Source: an uncultured Oscillospiraceae bacterium
GTDB taxonomy: Bacteria; Bacillota; Clostridia; Oscillospirales; Oscillospiraceae
Direction: 5' to 3'
Assembly (NCBI GenBank): GCA_934591635.1
Contig: CAKTPI010000002.1
Span: 124,001 to 188,000, forward strand
Length of the DNA stretch: 64,000 bases
Below the pieces are notes generated by a model. It was not told where the DNA came from. It saw nothing but the letters and a program-made list of their open reading frames with translations, and made no database searches. The position numbers were made by a program, and so were the translations under genes. Of the stretch, positions 1 through 7,455 are shown piece after piece. The stretch's first letter is position 1. Every line of letters begins with the position of its first letter.

Positions 1-650
1 ATCTCAGTCAGGCCCCGGGTCATGAGCATGGCCTTGGTATTGTCTCCAAAGCCCATCCCGGCGGCCACACCGGCGCACAGCGCAATCACATTTTTCAGTG
101 CACCGCCCAGCTCGGCCCCAATGATATCCGGGCTGGTATACACGCGGAAGGTATCGGACATAAAGGCATCCTGCACGAATTCCGCCATGTTCCGGTCGCC
201 GCAGGCGGCCAGACAGCCGGTGGGAAGACCGATGCCCACTTCCTCGGCGTGGCAGGGCCCGGTGAGGGCCACGATTTTCCCGTGCCCGGTCTCCTGCGCT
301 ACTACCTGGCTCATTCGAAGCAGGGTGCCCTCTTCAATCCCCTTGGTGACGGATACCACCACGGTGTCCGGTGCCAGGTAGGGGGCAACGGTTTTGCAGA
401 CGGAACGAATGGGAAAAGAGGGGCAAGCGATGACGACCATCTGGCAGCCCTCTACACATTTTGGGTCGGCGGAGAGCTGGAGTGCTTCCGGCAGTGCCAC
501 CTGGGCCAGCCGGGGATTGACATGGCTTTCCCGAATCTCCGCGGCCCGCGCCTCGCTCCTGCACCAGAGCGTGGTGTCGTGGCCGTTTTTGCACAGCAGC
601 GTTGCCAGGGCAGTCCCCCAGGCACCGGAGCCGATGACAGCAGTTTTCAT
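1..650 (-). CDS. gpsA: Glycerol-3-phosphate dehydrogenase [NAD(P)+], C-terminus beyond the left edge
   Basis: Reduces dihydroxyacetone phosphate to sn-glycerol-3-phosphate, the backbone for phospholipid synthesis, in the cytoplasm. The 216 visible residues open with MKTAVIGSGAWGTALA, a Rossmann GxGxxG nucleotide-binding loop at residues 7-12. Around residues 138-146 comes GPCHAEEVG, and near the edge LGGALKNVIALCAG, the segment with the catalytic Lys of the family. About 110-120 residues are missing off the left end. The ATG at 648-650 overlaps the plsY stop (ATGA), so the gene is translationally coupled to the acyltransferase that uses its product. Identification is secure. Confidence 0.95.
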   Translation of the reverse strand, partial: MKTAVIGSGAWGTALATLLCKNGHDTTLWCRSEARAAEIRESHVNPRLAQVALPEALQLSADPKCVEGCQMVVIACPSFPIRSVCKTVAPYLAPDTVVVSVTKGIEEGTLLRMSQVVAQETGHGKIVALTGPCHAEEVGIGLPTGCLAACGDRNMAEFVQDAFMSDTFRVYTSPDIIGAELGGALKNVIALCAGVAAGMGFGDNTKAMLMTRGLTE

Positions 651-1273
651 TGCTTTTTCCCCTTCTTGAAGAATTCGGTCTTGCGCTCCTGCTTGTGAAT
701 CAGCCGGTCAATATTGTCTCGGTGCATGCAGATGGCAAGCAGGCACAGCACGCCGCATCCGGCCACAGCCAGCCCCCGGTCATGATGCCATAGGGCAAAA
801 CTGATAAACACAGTCAGGGAGCCCAGAATAGAGCCGAGGGAAACATAGCGGCTCAGCCCATAGGTCACGGCAAATACGGCGGTGGACACCAACCCCACTC
901 GCCAGTCCAGCATCATTGCGCTGGCAATGCCGCACACGATGCCCTTGCCGCCGTGAAAGCCCAACAGGGCAGGAAAATCGTGCCCCAGTCCCACAGCAAT
1001 TGCCGCCAGGACGGCACCCTCCAGCCCATAGCCCAGGGGTGAAAACAGGTATCGGCCCAAGGCACAGGCCACAACAGCCTTGGCCGCGTCAATGCCGAAA
1101 ACCAGCAGCCCGGTGAGCGCGCCATAGTTTCGGCAGAAGTTGGTAAAACCCGCGTTGCCGCTTCCGTGGCGGCGAACATCATCGTGGGCAATCATTTTGG
1201 AAATCAAAATGGCACCGTTGAGGTTACCCAGCAGGTAGCTTACCGCAACGGTAATCACAGCCCGAATGAACAT
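647..1273 (-). CDS. plsY: Glycerol-3-phosphate acyltransferase PlsY
   Basis: Integral membrane enzyme that moves an acyl group from acyl-phosphate to glycerol-3-phosphate, giving lysophosphatidic acid, the first committed step of phospholipid synthesis. The 208 residues have several hydrophobic segments and the PlsY loop motifs: GSGNAGFTNFCRNYG near residue 37, where the family has GSGNxGxTNxxR, and GHDFPALLGFHGGKGI near residue 98. The C-terminal tail is short and basic (KQERKTEFFKKGKKQ). An AGGAGG lies upstream of the ATG. It sits between der and gpsA, six bases after der and overlapping gpsA by four, so der-plsY-gpsA is one transcription unit. Confidence 0.96.
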   Translation of the reverse strand: MFIRAVITVAVSYLLGNLNGAILISKMIAHDDVRRHGSGNAGFTNFCRNYGALTGLLVFGIDAAKAVVACALGRYLFSPLGYGLEGAVLAAIAVGLGHDFPALLGFHGGKGIVCGIASAMMLDWRVGLVSTAVFAVTYGLSRYVSLGSILGSLTVFISFALWHHDRGLAVAGCGVLCLLAICMHRDNIDRLIHKQERKTEFFKKGKKQ

Positions 1274-1279
1274 GAAAAA

Positions 1280-2611
1280 TTATTCCTCCTTGTCGCCCTT
1301 CTGGCGGATGGTAATGCGTACCGGGGTGCCCATGAGACCGAAGACCTCACGAATCTGGTTTTCCAGATACCGCTGATAGGAGAAGTGGAACAGCCGGGCA
1401 TCGTTGCAGAAGATGACAAAGTGGGGGGGCTTGGAGCTGGCCTGGGTCATATAGTAGATTTTCAGGCGGCGGCCCTTATCCGTGGGGGGCTGCACCCGGG
1501 CGGTGGCATCTGCCAGGACGCTGTTCAGAGCGCCGGTGGTGATGCGCTTGGTATTCTGGGCGTACACGTCCTGAATCACCTGGAACAGCTTGTCCACCCG
1601 CTGCCCTGTCAGGGCGGACAGGAAGACCACAGGGGCATAGAGCATATAGCTCAACCCCTGGCGCACATCATCTTCCATGTTCTTCATGGTGTTGGTTTCC
1701 TTGTCTTCCACCGCATCCCACTTGTTCACCACGATGATGGCAGCCTTGCCGGCCTCGTGGACAAGACCTGCAATCTTGGTATCCTGCTCGGTGACGCCCT
1801 CGTTGGCATCCACCAGAATCAGGCACACATCCGCTCGGTCAATGGCGTTGATGGAGCGCATGTTGGAGTATTTTTCAATGGCATCGTCCACCTTGCTCTT
1901 GCGGCGCATACCGGCAGTGTCGATGAAGCAGTATTTTCCGGTTTCGTTTTCAAAATAAGAGTCGATGGCATCCCGGGTGGTACCGGCCACATTGGATACA
2001 ATCACCCGCTCCTCCCCCAGAATCCGGTTCAGCAGACTGGATTTGCCCACATTGGGCTTGCCTACAATGGCAACCTTGATGATGTCGTCGTCTTCCTCCT
2101 CGCTGCTGTCTTCTGGGATGTTTGCCAGCACCCAGTCCAGCAGGTCGCCGGTGCCGTGACCGTGGACGGCGGAGGTTTCAAACAGGTCGCCGATGCCCAG
2201 ACTGTAGAATTCATACACATCCGGGTTGGTGGGGCCGATGGAGTCGCACTTGTTTACGGCAAGGGCCACCGGCTTGCCGGACTTGCGCAGCATGGTGGCA
2301 ACATCCTCGTCAGCAGCGGTGACACCGGAGCGCACGTCCGTCACCATGATGATGGCATCTGCCAGTTCAATGCCAATCTCCGCCTGACGGCGCATGAATT
2401 TCAGCATGTCACTGTCGGTGCCCGGTTCGATGCCGCCGGTGTCCACCAGGCTGAAGGTTCTGCCGCACCACTCGCAGTCGCCGTAAATGCGGTCACGGGT
2501 GACACCGGGGGTGTCCTCCACAATGGAGGTGCGCTGCCCGGTGAGTTTATTAAAGAGCATGGATTTGCCCACGTTGGGTCTGCCGATAATGGCAACCAAA
2601 GGCTTAGCCAT
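1280..2611 (-). CDS. der: Ribosome biogenesis GTPase Der (EngA)
   Basis: Essential double-domain GTPase for maturation of the 50S ribosomal subunit. Two G domains in tandem are visible: the first P-loop GRPNVGKS at residues 10-17, with DTPG and NKCD, and the second GKPNVGKS around residue 180, with DTAG and NKWD. A basic KH-like domain ends the protein. I start at the ATG at 2609-2611 (MAKPLVAIIG), which has AAAGGACG nine bases upstream and gives the usual 443 residues. An upstream in-frame extension has no well-spaced ribosome site. It lies downstream of the MBL-fold gene and upstream of plsY-gpsA on the same strand. Confidence 0.96.
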   Translation of the reverse strand: MAKPLVAIIGRPNVGKSMLFNKLTGQRTSIVEDTPGVTRDRIYGDCEWCGRTFSLVDTGGIEPGTDSDMLKFMRRQAEIGIELADAIIMVTDVRSGVTAADEDVATMLRKSGKPVALAVNKCDSIGPTNPDVYEFYSLGIGDLFETSAVHGHGTGDLLDWVLANIPEDSSEEEDDDIIKVAIVGKPNVGKSSLLNRILGEERVIVSNVAGTTRDAIDSYFENETGKYCFIDTAGMRRKSKVDDAIEKYSNMRSINAIDRADVCLILVDANEGVTEQDTKIAGLVHEAGKAAIIVVNKWDAVEDKETNTMKNMEDDVRQGLSYMLYAPVVFLSALTGQRVDKLFQVIQDVYAQNTKRITTGALNSVLADATARVQPPTDKGRRLKIYYMTQASSKPPHFVIFCNDARLFHFSYQRYLENQIREVFGLMGTPVRITIRQKGDKEE

Positions 2612-2733
2612 GTGCATCACGTCCTTTCTACCCCTCAAGGGCTCTTATCATTATGCCATATTTTCGGTTGAAAAGCAATGGAAGGATGGTTTCGTTTTCT
2701 ATTTATTTACAATCCACCGGGATTGGACTTTTG

Positions 2734-3327
2734 CTATCCGTTCAGCAGAATTGTATCGTTCCCAGGCTGACGCATGGCATAGAGTGCTTCCAGTTCCGCA
2801 ATTACCTCTGCTCGGGAGCGAACCATCCCCGGGTGGTGACTGACCAGCAGATAGGGCGCACTCAACTTCTTCAGCACGCCAAGTAAATCCCGCACCAGTT
2901 GGACACTGAACAGGTAGGCGCCGTCCTTGGACTTGCAGTACAGCGCGTCCCCAACGAAGGCATACTGCCCGCCCACCTCCAACCCCAGGCAGCCCTTGCA
3001 GTGGCTGGAAGGAAGCGGAAAGAGATGCAGCGCACCAAAATATAAGTCCCCGTTTACCACTGTTCCCGTCCCCACATGCCGCTGGGTTTCACTGGAGACG
3101 TATACATCCCGCACACGCAGCAGCCCTAGATTGCCGGTGCGATCCGCATGAAAATGGGATAGAACCACGTGGTATTCACCGTTCAGGCCCGCAATCGCCT
3201 GCGGGTCGTTTCCAACATCATACAGCCACGTCTCCGTGCCATCCCGGATGATGCCAATGTCTGCCGAGAGAGGAGCTTCAGTGGCGGGAATATAGCTGAT
3301 GGTATCACTGATTTTGCATATTTCCAT
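2734..3327 (-). CDS. Metallo-beta-lactamase-fold hydrolase
   Basis: A 197-residue MBL-fold protein. The metal-binding signature is HFHADRTGN near residue 58, an HxHxD motif. Further histidines follow at SSHCKG (about 108) and SHHPG (about 162), and a D in VGDALYC (about 127) could be the bridging aspartate. It is short for the family, has no signal peptide and is probably cytoplasmic. Its substrate cannot be told from sequence; glyoxalase-II-like or small-ester hydrolases share this layout. It follows rpmF behind a likely terminator and precedes der by about 120 bases. Confidence 0.75.
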   Translation of the reverse strand: MEICKISDTISYIPATEAPLSADIGIIRDGTETWLYDVGNDPQAIAGLNGEYHVVLSHFHADRTGNLGLLRVRDVYVSSETQRHVGTGTVVNGDLYFGALHLFPLPSSHCKGCLGLEVGGQYAFVGDALYCKSKDGAYLFSVQLVRDLLGVLKKLSAPYLLVSHHPGMVRSRAEVIAELEALYAMRQPGNDTILLNG

Positions 3328-3371
3328 TTTTATAACCTTTCTGCTTCAAAGCGTGTCAGTAAAAAGGAAAA

Positions 3372-3398
3372 AGAGGAAGGCTGTTAAAACCTTCCTCT
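3372..3398 (-). terminator. Rho-independent terminator after rpmF
   Basis: A 9-bp perfect stem (AGAGGAAGG / CCTTCCTCT) with a 9-base loop. On the minus strand it is followed by TTTTTCCTTTTT. It lies 19 bases beyond the rpmF stop and separates rpmF from the MBL-fold gene. Confidence 0.8.
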
Positions 3399-3416
3399 GT
3401 GTTTCCTGCTTTTGCC

Positions 3417-3602
3417 TTACTCAGCCTCAACAGCCACAACCTGACGGCCGTTGTAGGTGCCGCAAGCCTTGCAAGCTCTGTGGGGCAGAACGGGTTCACC
3501 GCACTTGGGGCAAACCGCAACGCTGGGAGCGGAGAGCTTCCAGTTGGAGCCACGGCGCTTATCGCGACGAGCCTTGGACACTTTACACTTAGGGACAGCC
3601 AT
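3417..3602 (-). CDS. rpmF: 50S ribosomal protein L32
   Basis: Small 61-residue ribosomal protein beginning [18 protein letters not shown], the classic L32 N-terminus (the family has AVPKxRxSKxRRxxRR). A four-cysteine zinc ribbon follows, CPKC near residue 31 and CKAC near residue 44. GGAGG precedes the ATG. It sits 51 bases downstream of the DUF177 gene, the usual yceD-rpmF pairing in bacteria. The keeping of all four zinc cysteines marks it as the zinc-dependent form of L32. Confidence 0.97.
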   Translation of the reverse strand: MAVPKCKVSKARRDKRRGSNWKLSAPSVAVCPKCGEPVLPHRACKACGTYNGRQVVAVEAE

Positions 3603-3653
3603 GGTGACACCTCCTTGGTAAAACTGCTTTTAACACAGCATTCAAATATGGAT

Positions 3654-4154
3654 TTACTTCTCAAGAAGCTGCCTTAAAGCAGCCAATCGGGGATCGAGCT
3701 CCTTTTCGCAGGTGCAGTTCCCATTGTTCAGGTTTTTGCCGCACCGGCAGCACAAACCCTTACAATCATCCTTGCACAGCAGCTTGGAATCCAGATTCAG
3801 TACGAACACCGTCCGCACAATGTCATCTAAATCGGCGCTGTCTCCCACGAGAGGGAATACCCACTCATCTTCGTTCTCTTCGCTGCTTAACTCCGTCACC
3901 AGCACCGCATCGATGGGAAAATCAATGTCACGGCTGAATGGTGCGGCGCAGCGGTCGCAGATGCCGTGAATGGTGGTGGTAACATTGCCCTTCATCAGCA
4001 GGACACCTGCGGTGTTGCGGACAACACCCTGGGCGCGCACCGGCTCGGAAACCGGATAGCTGATGCCGTAGCGAAGGTCGCTGAGATCCACGCTGATGGA
4101 GAAAGGAACACTGGCACCGGGACAGTCAATGATTTTCGATAGCCCCAGCAGCAT
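3654..4154 (-). CDS. YceD-like DUF177 protein
   Basis: A 166-residue DUF177 protein, the family of E. coli YceD and plant homologues tied to 23S rRNA accumulation. It sits directly upstream of rpmF as is typical. The C-terminal half carries a cysteine cluster (CKDDCKGLCCRCGKNL, then CTCEKE), which in this family looks metal-binding. The chosen ATG at 4152-4154 has GGAGGGG seven bases upstream; an in-frame extension to 4214 has no such site and adds no family-like sequence. The rRNA role comes from the family, not from this sequence. Confidence 0.88.
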   Translation of the reverse strand: MLLGLSKIIDCPGASVPFSISVDLSDLRYGISYPVSEPVRAQGVVRNTAGVLLMKGNVTTTIHGICDRCAAPFSRDIDFPIDAVLVTELSSEENEDEWVFPLVGDSADLDDIVRTVFVLNLDSKLLCKDDCKGLCCRCGKNLNNGNCTCEKELDPRLAALRQLLEK

Positions 4155-4281
4155 ACTTTTCCCCTCCTCGCAGTCATGCCTTGATATTATATAGGAGAAA
4201 GTGGGTTTTGTCAAACATTATTTTTAAGAAATCTTTCCCTTTTCGCAGACAGACCGTAATTTGGAGGAGAAATAGCGGGCA

Positions 4282-5028
4282 TCACAGCAGCTCCTGGTAT
4301 TCGGATTCCATTTTCAGACGCAAATCCTCGGCAAGCCGGGCAATGACCACACCATTGCTGATCTGACGGACGCCACGTGTCTTATCCAGAGGGAAGAGCT
4401 GATCCCAGAGCTTACCGCCGCTGCGCTTACAAGCGGAGGTGATGGCTGTGCGCAGGGAGTGCTCCACTTGGAGGGGTGTGCTGCTGAACCGGCGGCCCAA
4501 ACGGGGATATAGGTCTTTGGTCAGGGAGATTTCCGGCTCCTCCAGCACGATCAGAACCGCTTCCTGCAAAAACTTGGTGCCTTGGTGGCGGGGAGAGAAC
4601 ATGAGTGCTCGGGTCCGCTCAATGACGTAGGCGCGCGGGTCCATATGGCGGACTGGCGCGGGATTGAGTCGCTTGGTCAGATCCCGTACCCGCCGGGAGA
4701 CAGCAGAGAGGTCACAGGGCTTGCGGATGATATAACCAATGCCCAATTCCTGGGCACATTCCTGTACATAGTCCGTATAGAACCGGGTAACGGCAAGCAC
4801 CATGGGGGATAAACCGGCGGCACGGATTTCCTGAAGCAGGGTAATGCCATCCAACTCCGTCAGCATCAGATCCAGTACAATGATATCGGGCCGTACTGCC
4901 ACTGCTGTTTGCAATGCCTGTTTGCCATCGCTGCATTGGACGATTTTATAGGCATCGCACAGTACCTGCTCCAAAGCCTGACGGAATTCACTGCTGCTGT
5001 CTACGATCATCAGTGTTAAGCCTTCCAA
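4282..5028 (-). CDS. Spo0A-like response regulator with a degenerate receiver
   Basis: About 248 residues. An N-terminal CheY-like receiver (residues 1-115) keeps the phospho-acceptor in VLDLML and the Lys in IRKP, but its first acidic pocket reads IVDSSSEF, with one Asp where response regulators normally have two acidic residues. The C-terminal 105 residues match the Spo0A DNA-binding domain: FLQEAVLIVLEEPEI, then LYPRLGRRFSSTPLQVEHS. The start is uncertain: TTG at 5026-5028 has AAAGGTG eight bases upstream, while GTG at 5035-5037 overlaps that site. It is monocistronic, upstream of rpmF and downstream of htrA. It may be a Spo0A paralogue rather than the master regulator. Confidence 0.82.
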   Translation of the reverse strand: MEGLTLMIVDSSSEFRQALEQVLCDAYKIVQCSDGKQALQTAVAVRPDIIVLDLMLTELDGITLLQEIRAAGLSPMVLAVTRFYTDYVQECAQELGIGYIIRKPCDLSAVSRRVRDLTKRLNPAPVRHMDPRAYVIERTRALMFSPRHQGTKFLQEAVLIVLEEPEISLTKDLYPRLGRRFSSTPLQVEHSLRTAITSACKRSGGKLWDQLFPLDKTRGVRQISNGVVIARLAEDLRLKMESEYQELL

Positions 5029-5224
5029 ATTCGTCACACCTTTGCAGTTGAAATTGATATGTTTTCACAGAAAAAGAATAACACAAACTGCAAAGTTTTT
5101 CAATTCGAACAAAATCGACAATTTTCGATATTATTACGCAAATCAGGATATATTTGAAAAATAAAATGATAATTCTAAAAAAGGAAAGAGAATTGGGAAA
5201 AACAGCAGAGGTATACAAACCAAA
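5029..5224. promoter_or_regulatory. AT-rich regulatory region of the Spo0A-like gene
   Basis: An AT-rich stretch between the htrA terminator and the regulator gene, which it must drive on the minus strand. On that strand it contains TGTCGAT (5114-5120), one mismatch from the Spo0A box TGTCGAA, followed nine bases later by TTCGAA. Nothing codes here. No clear sigma-A promoter was resolved. Confidence 0.4.
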
Positions 5225-5260
5225 AGTGGGGCAGCCTCCGATTAGAGAGGCTGCCCCACT
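5225..5260 (-). terminator. Terminator after htrA
   Basis: A perfect 14-bp stem (5225-5238 with 5247-5260; arm AGTGGGGCAGCCTC) with an 8-base loop. On the minus strand it runs into TTTGGTTTG. It lies 38 bases past the htrA stop. Confidence 0.88.
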
Positions 5261-5297
5261 GGGACAGATTATAATGCGAAATGGGTAATTCGGTCTA

Positions 5298-6644
5298 TTA
5301 ACCGTTGCTGTTACCCCGGTTGCCGTAGAAGAAGTTGTACCAGGCATCATAGTCGCCTTCCGGAGTGGTGGGCGTTTGCTCCGTGGAGGAACCGGTGCTG
5401 CTCTGGGGCTTCTCATCCAGCGTGATGTCCAATGTGATGCGTTCACCGGAGCGAATGACGGTGATGGTGGTCTTGTCACCGGCCTTGAAGCGGCGCAACG
5501 CACGGGTCAGTTCATTGGTGGAGGACACTTCGTTATCGCCAAGAGCGATGATGATGTCCTTCGGCTGCACACCTGCACGGTCAGCGCTGCCGCCATCTAC
5601 AACGGTGGCAACATAAGCGCCGGTAGGCATGCCATAGAGCTTTGCGGCAGAAGCATCTGTATCCTGTACGGTAACACCCAGGTAAGCGCCGGTGACGTAT
5701 CCGTACTCCTGCAGGTCATCAATGATGCCCATGACATCGTCAATGGGGATTGCAAAGCTGATGCCCTCGATCACAGCGCCGGAAGAGGTAGTTCCGGAAT
5801 ACTTGGCGGAGGTGATGCCAACGACTTCGCCATACATGTTGAACAGCGGGCCGCCGGAATTGCCGGAGTTAATGGCCGCATCGGTCTGGATCATATTGAT
5901 TGTGGAATTATCAGTTGTGACCTGGCGGTCTTTACCGCTGACATAGCCAACGGTCAATGTAGCAGTGAGGGAGCCGAGGGGGTTGCCGATGGCGCAGACC
6001 ATGTCGCCGATGGCCAGATTGTCACTGCTGCCGATCTTGACAGCGGGTAGGTCGGTGGCCTCTACCTTCAGCAGCGCCACATCGTTCAGTTTGTCAGAAC
6101 CGATGATTTTGGCATCATATTCATCACCGGTGGAAAGGTTAACAGTCACTGCGGTTGCGTTTTCCACAACATGGTAGTTCGTGACCACGTAGCCATCCGG
6201 AGAGAGGATGAAGCCGGAACCGGTGGAGGTGCCCTGACGGGTCATGCCGCCATAAGAGGTGGACTGCACGGTGCTGGAAACGGATACAACGCTCTTGGCA
6301 TTGTTTTCATACACCATTCTGGGTGTCTGTGCACCCTCCGGAGAGACGGCATAGGTGACATTGGTCGCCGTCACCCCGCTGCCAGCGGAGAGGGAATTCA
6401 GCTGCTGCTGCATCTGGGAGATGGTGTTGGCGCTTGCCTGCATCTTCTCCTCCCAGTGGTTGTTGAGGACTGCATAGGTGAGGCCGCAGCTGCCGGCCAC
6501 CATCGATATGGCCAGCACCACGCCCATCACGCCACGCATCGCGCGGCGGCGCTTGGGCTGCTTGACAGATTCATAACAATGCTCATTTTCACGTTGCTCT
6601 TCCGGCTGCTGACCGTCGGAATAGTTGTTTTCAAAGGTCTCCAT
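5298..6644 (-). CDS. HtrA/DegP-type membrane-anchored serine protease
   Basis: 448 residues. A charged N-terminus is followed by one membrane segment (residues 37-60), so the protease domain faces the outside and handles misfolded envelope proteins. The trypsin-like triad is complete: H158 in NYHVV, D188 in LNDVAL and S263 in GNSGGPL. One PDZ domain follows (about 320-410, with AYLGVTVQD and GVQPKDIIIALGD), then a Thr/Ser-rich, Gly/Asn tail. One PDZ domain and an N-terminal anchor match Gram-positive HtrA/YycK-like proteins rather than periplasmic DegP. It is monocistronic, with its own terminator. Confidence 0.94.
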   Translation of the reverse strand: METFENNYSDGQQPEEQRENEHCYESVKQPKRRRAMRGVMGVVLAISMVAGSCGLTYAVLNNHWEEKMQASANTISQMQQQLNSLSAGSGVTATNVTYAVSPEGAQTPRMVYENNAKSVVSVSSTVQSTSYGGMTRQGTSTGSGFILSPDGYVVTNYHVVENATAVTVNLSTGDEYDAKIIGSDKLNDVALLKVEATDLPAVKIGSSDNLAIGDMVCAIGNPLGSLTATLTVGYVSGKDRQVTTDNSTINMIQTDAAINSGNSGGPLFNMYGEVVGITSAKYSGTTSSGAVIEGISFAIPIDDVMGIIDDLQEYGYVTGAYLGVTVQDTDASAAKLYGMPTGAYVATVVDGGSADRAGVQPKDIIIALGDNEVSSTNELTRALRRFKAGDKTTITVIRSGERITLDITLDEKPQSSTGSSTEQTPTTPEGDYDAWYNFFYGNRGNSNG

Positions 6645-6767
6645 AGAGATTCCTCCTTGCTTTTTTAATTACCTATACCTTAACCCTCACTTATGAAAAA
6701 AATATGTACGCAACAATAACGTAATTTGAAAACTCCCGGAAAAATGTAAATATTTTCTGACCATGAA

Positions 6768-6796
6768 GAAAGGGAACCGCGAAGTGGTTCCCTTTC
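6768..6796 (-). terminator. Terminator after the DUF1540 gene
   Basis: An 11-bp perfect stem (6768-6778 with 6786-6796; arm GAAAGGGAACC) with a 7-base loop, followed on the minus strand by TTCATGG. It lies about 70 bases past the DUF1540 stop. Confidence 0.7.
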
Positions 6797-6865
6797 TGCT
6801 GTGAAGCCGGAAACCGGAAAGGGCAGGAGCATCCTCTGCCGATTCTGTTTCCCTGTTAGATTCCG

Positions 6866-7030
6866 TTATTTTCTGCGGAAGGACATGCAGTCGGTGCACT
6901 GGTCTACAGTGGGATTTGCCTCGTGGGTGCCGACCAGAATTTTATCCAAGGAGCAGTAGTTTTCGCTGGAGCAGTGATTTGCGCACTCCTGGACGGTACA
7001 TTCCACGCATTTGTTGGCATGACAGCTCAT
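6866..7030 (-). CDS. DUF1540 cysteine-rich small protein
   Basis: A 54-residue protein read directly from the sequence: it begins MSCHANKCVECTVQECANHC and ends CTDCMSFRRK. It has eight cysteines (about 15%) spaced as in DUF1540, a family of small, probably metal-binding proteins common in spore-forming Clostridia. AAGGAGG lies about seven bases before the ATG. Its own terminator follows, so it is a single-gene unit. The function of the family is not established; metal binding is inferred from the cysteine spacing. Confidence 0.85.
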   Translation of the reverse strand: MSCHANKCVECTVQECANHCSSENYCSLDKILVGTHEANPTVDQCTDCMSFRRK

Positions 7031-7110
7031 TGCAGTTACCTCCTTTTTCTGTTTTCAGGCATAGTATGAGCGGGAATTAAAAATTTATGCAATCAAGGAA
7101 ACGTCCCCAA

Positions 7111-7172
7111 AAAGAAAAAACGAGGCACCTTTTGAAAGGTACCTCGCTCTGGCAGAGGATGAGGGATTCGAG
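7111..7172 (-). repeat. Duplicated tRNA-Gln 3' end plus terminator (degenerate copy)
   Basis: About 60 bases here are nearly identical to 7262-7323, the 3' end of tRNA-Gln with its terminator. Both hold the hairpin GAGGCACCTT / AAGGTACCTC and the acceptor/T-arm half. The similarity stops where the T-loop begins (TCGAGGC here, TCGAACC in the gene), and no matching 5' half of a tRNA is present, so this is a fragment and not a second tRNA. The 90 bases between the copies hold two further hairpins (GCCGCCAGTT / AACTGGCGGC and CCCC/GGGG) and another T-loop-like GGGTTCGAATCC. Confidence 0.8.
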
Positions 7173-7263
7173 GCTCCGCAAGGTGGCCGCCAGTTTTTGA
7201 ACTGGCGGCGGCAATGCCCCACCGGGGCTTTGCATTTAATGGGTTCGAATCCAACGGGAATAA

Positions 7264-7299
7264 AGAAAAAAGCGAGGCACCTTTTGAAAGGTACCTCAC
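7264..7299 (-). terminator. Terminator of tRNA-Gln
   Basis: A 10-bp stem with one G-U pair (7274-7283 with 7288-7297), directly after the CCA end of the tRNA. On the minus strand it is followed by CGCTTTTTTCTTT, a strong U tract. Confidence 0.85.
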
Positions 7300-7301
7300 T
7301 C

Positions 7302-7375
7302 TGGCAGAGGATGAGGGATTCGAACCCCCGCAAACGGAGTCAGAGTCCGGTGTGCTACCGTTACACAAATCCTCT
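7302..7375 (-). tRNA. tRNA-Gln (anticodon CUG)
   Basis: A 74-base cloverleaf on the minus strand. The acceptor stem AGAGGAT pairs with ATCCTCT, followed by discriminator G and an encoded CCA. The D stem is GTG/CAC. The anticodon loop is CTCTGAC, giving anticodon CTG, which reads CAG (Gln). The T arm is GGGGG-TTCGAAT-CCCTC. The outermost anticodon-stem pair is a C-T mismatch. A U-rich terminator follows at once. Confidence 0.93.
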
Positions 7376-7455
7376 AAATGTGGAACGGTGCTATTATAAC
7401 CAATTTTCGGAAAAAGTCAAGGGTAAAAGAAAAATTCCTTTAAAAGATTTTTTAC

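Noticed and set aside
1166..2671. 501-codon plus-strand frame
   Set aside because: Antisense to der; no motif or start signal.
7085..7368. Open frames over tRNA-Gln and its repeat
   Set aside because: They translate RNA, terminators and repeats (SNPSSSAR-like text is a known artefact of tRNA regions).
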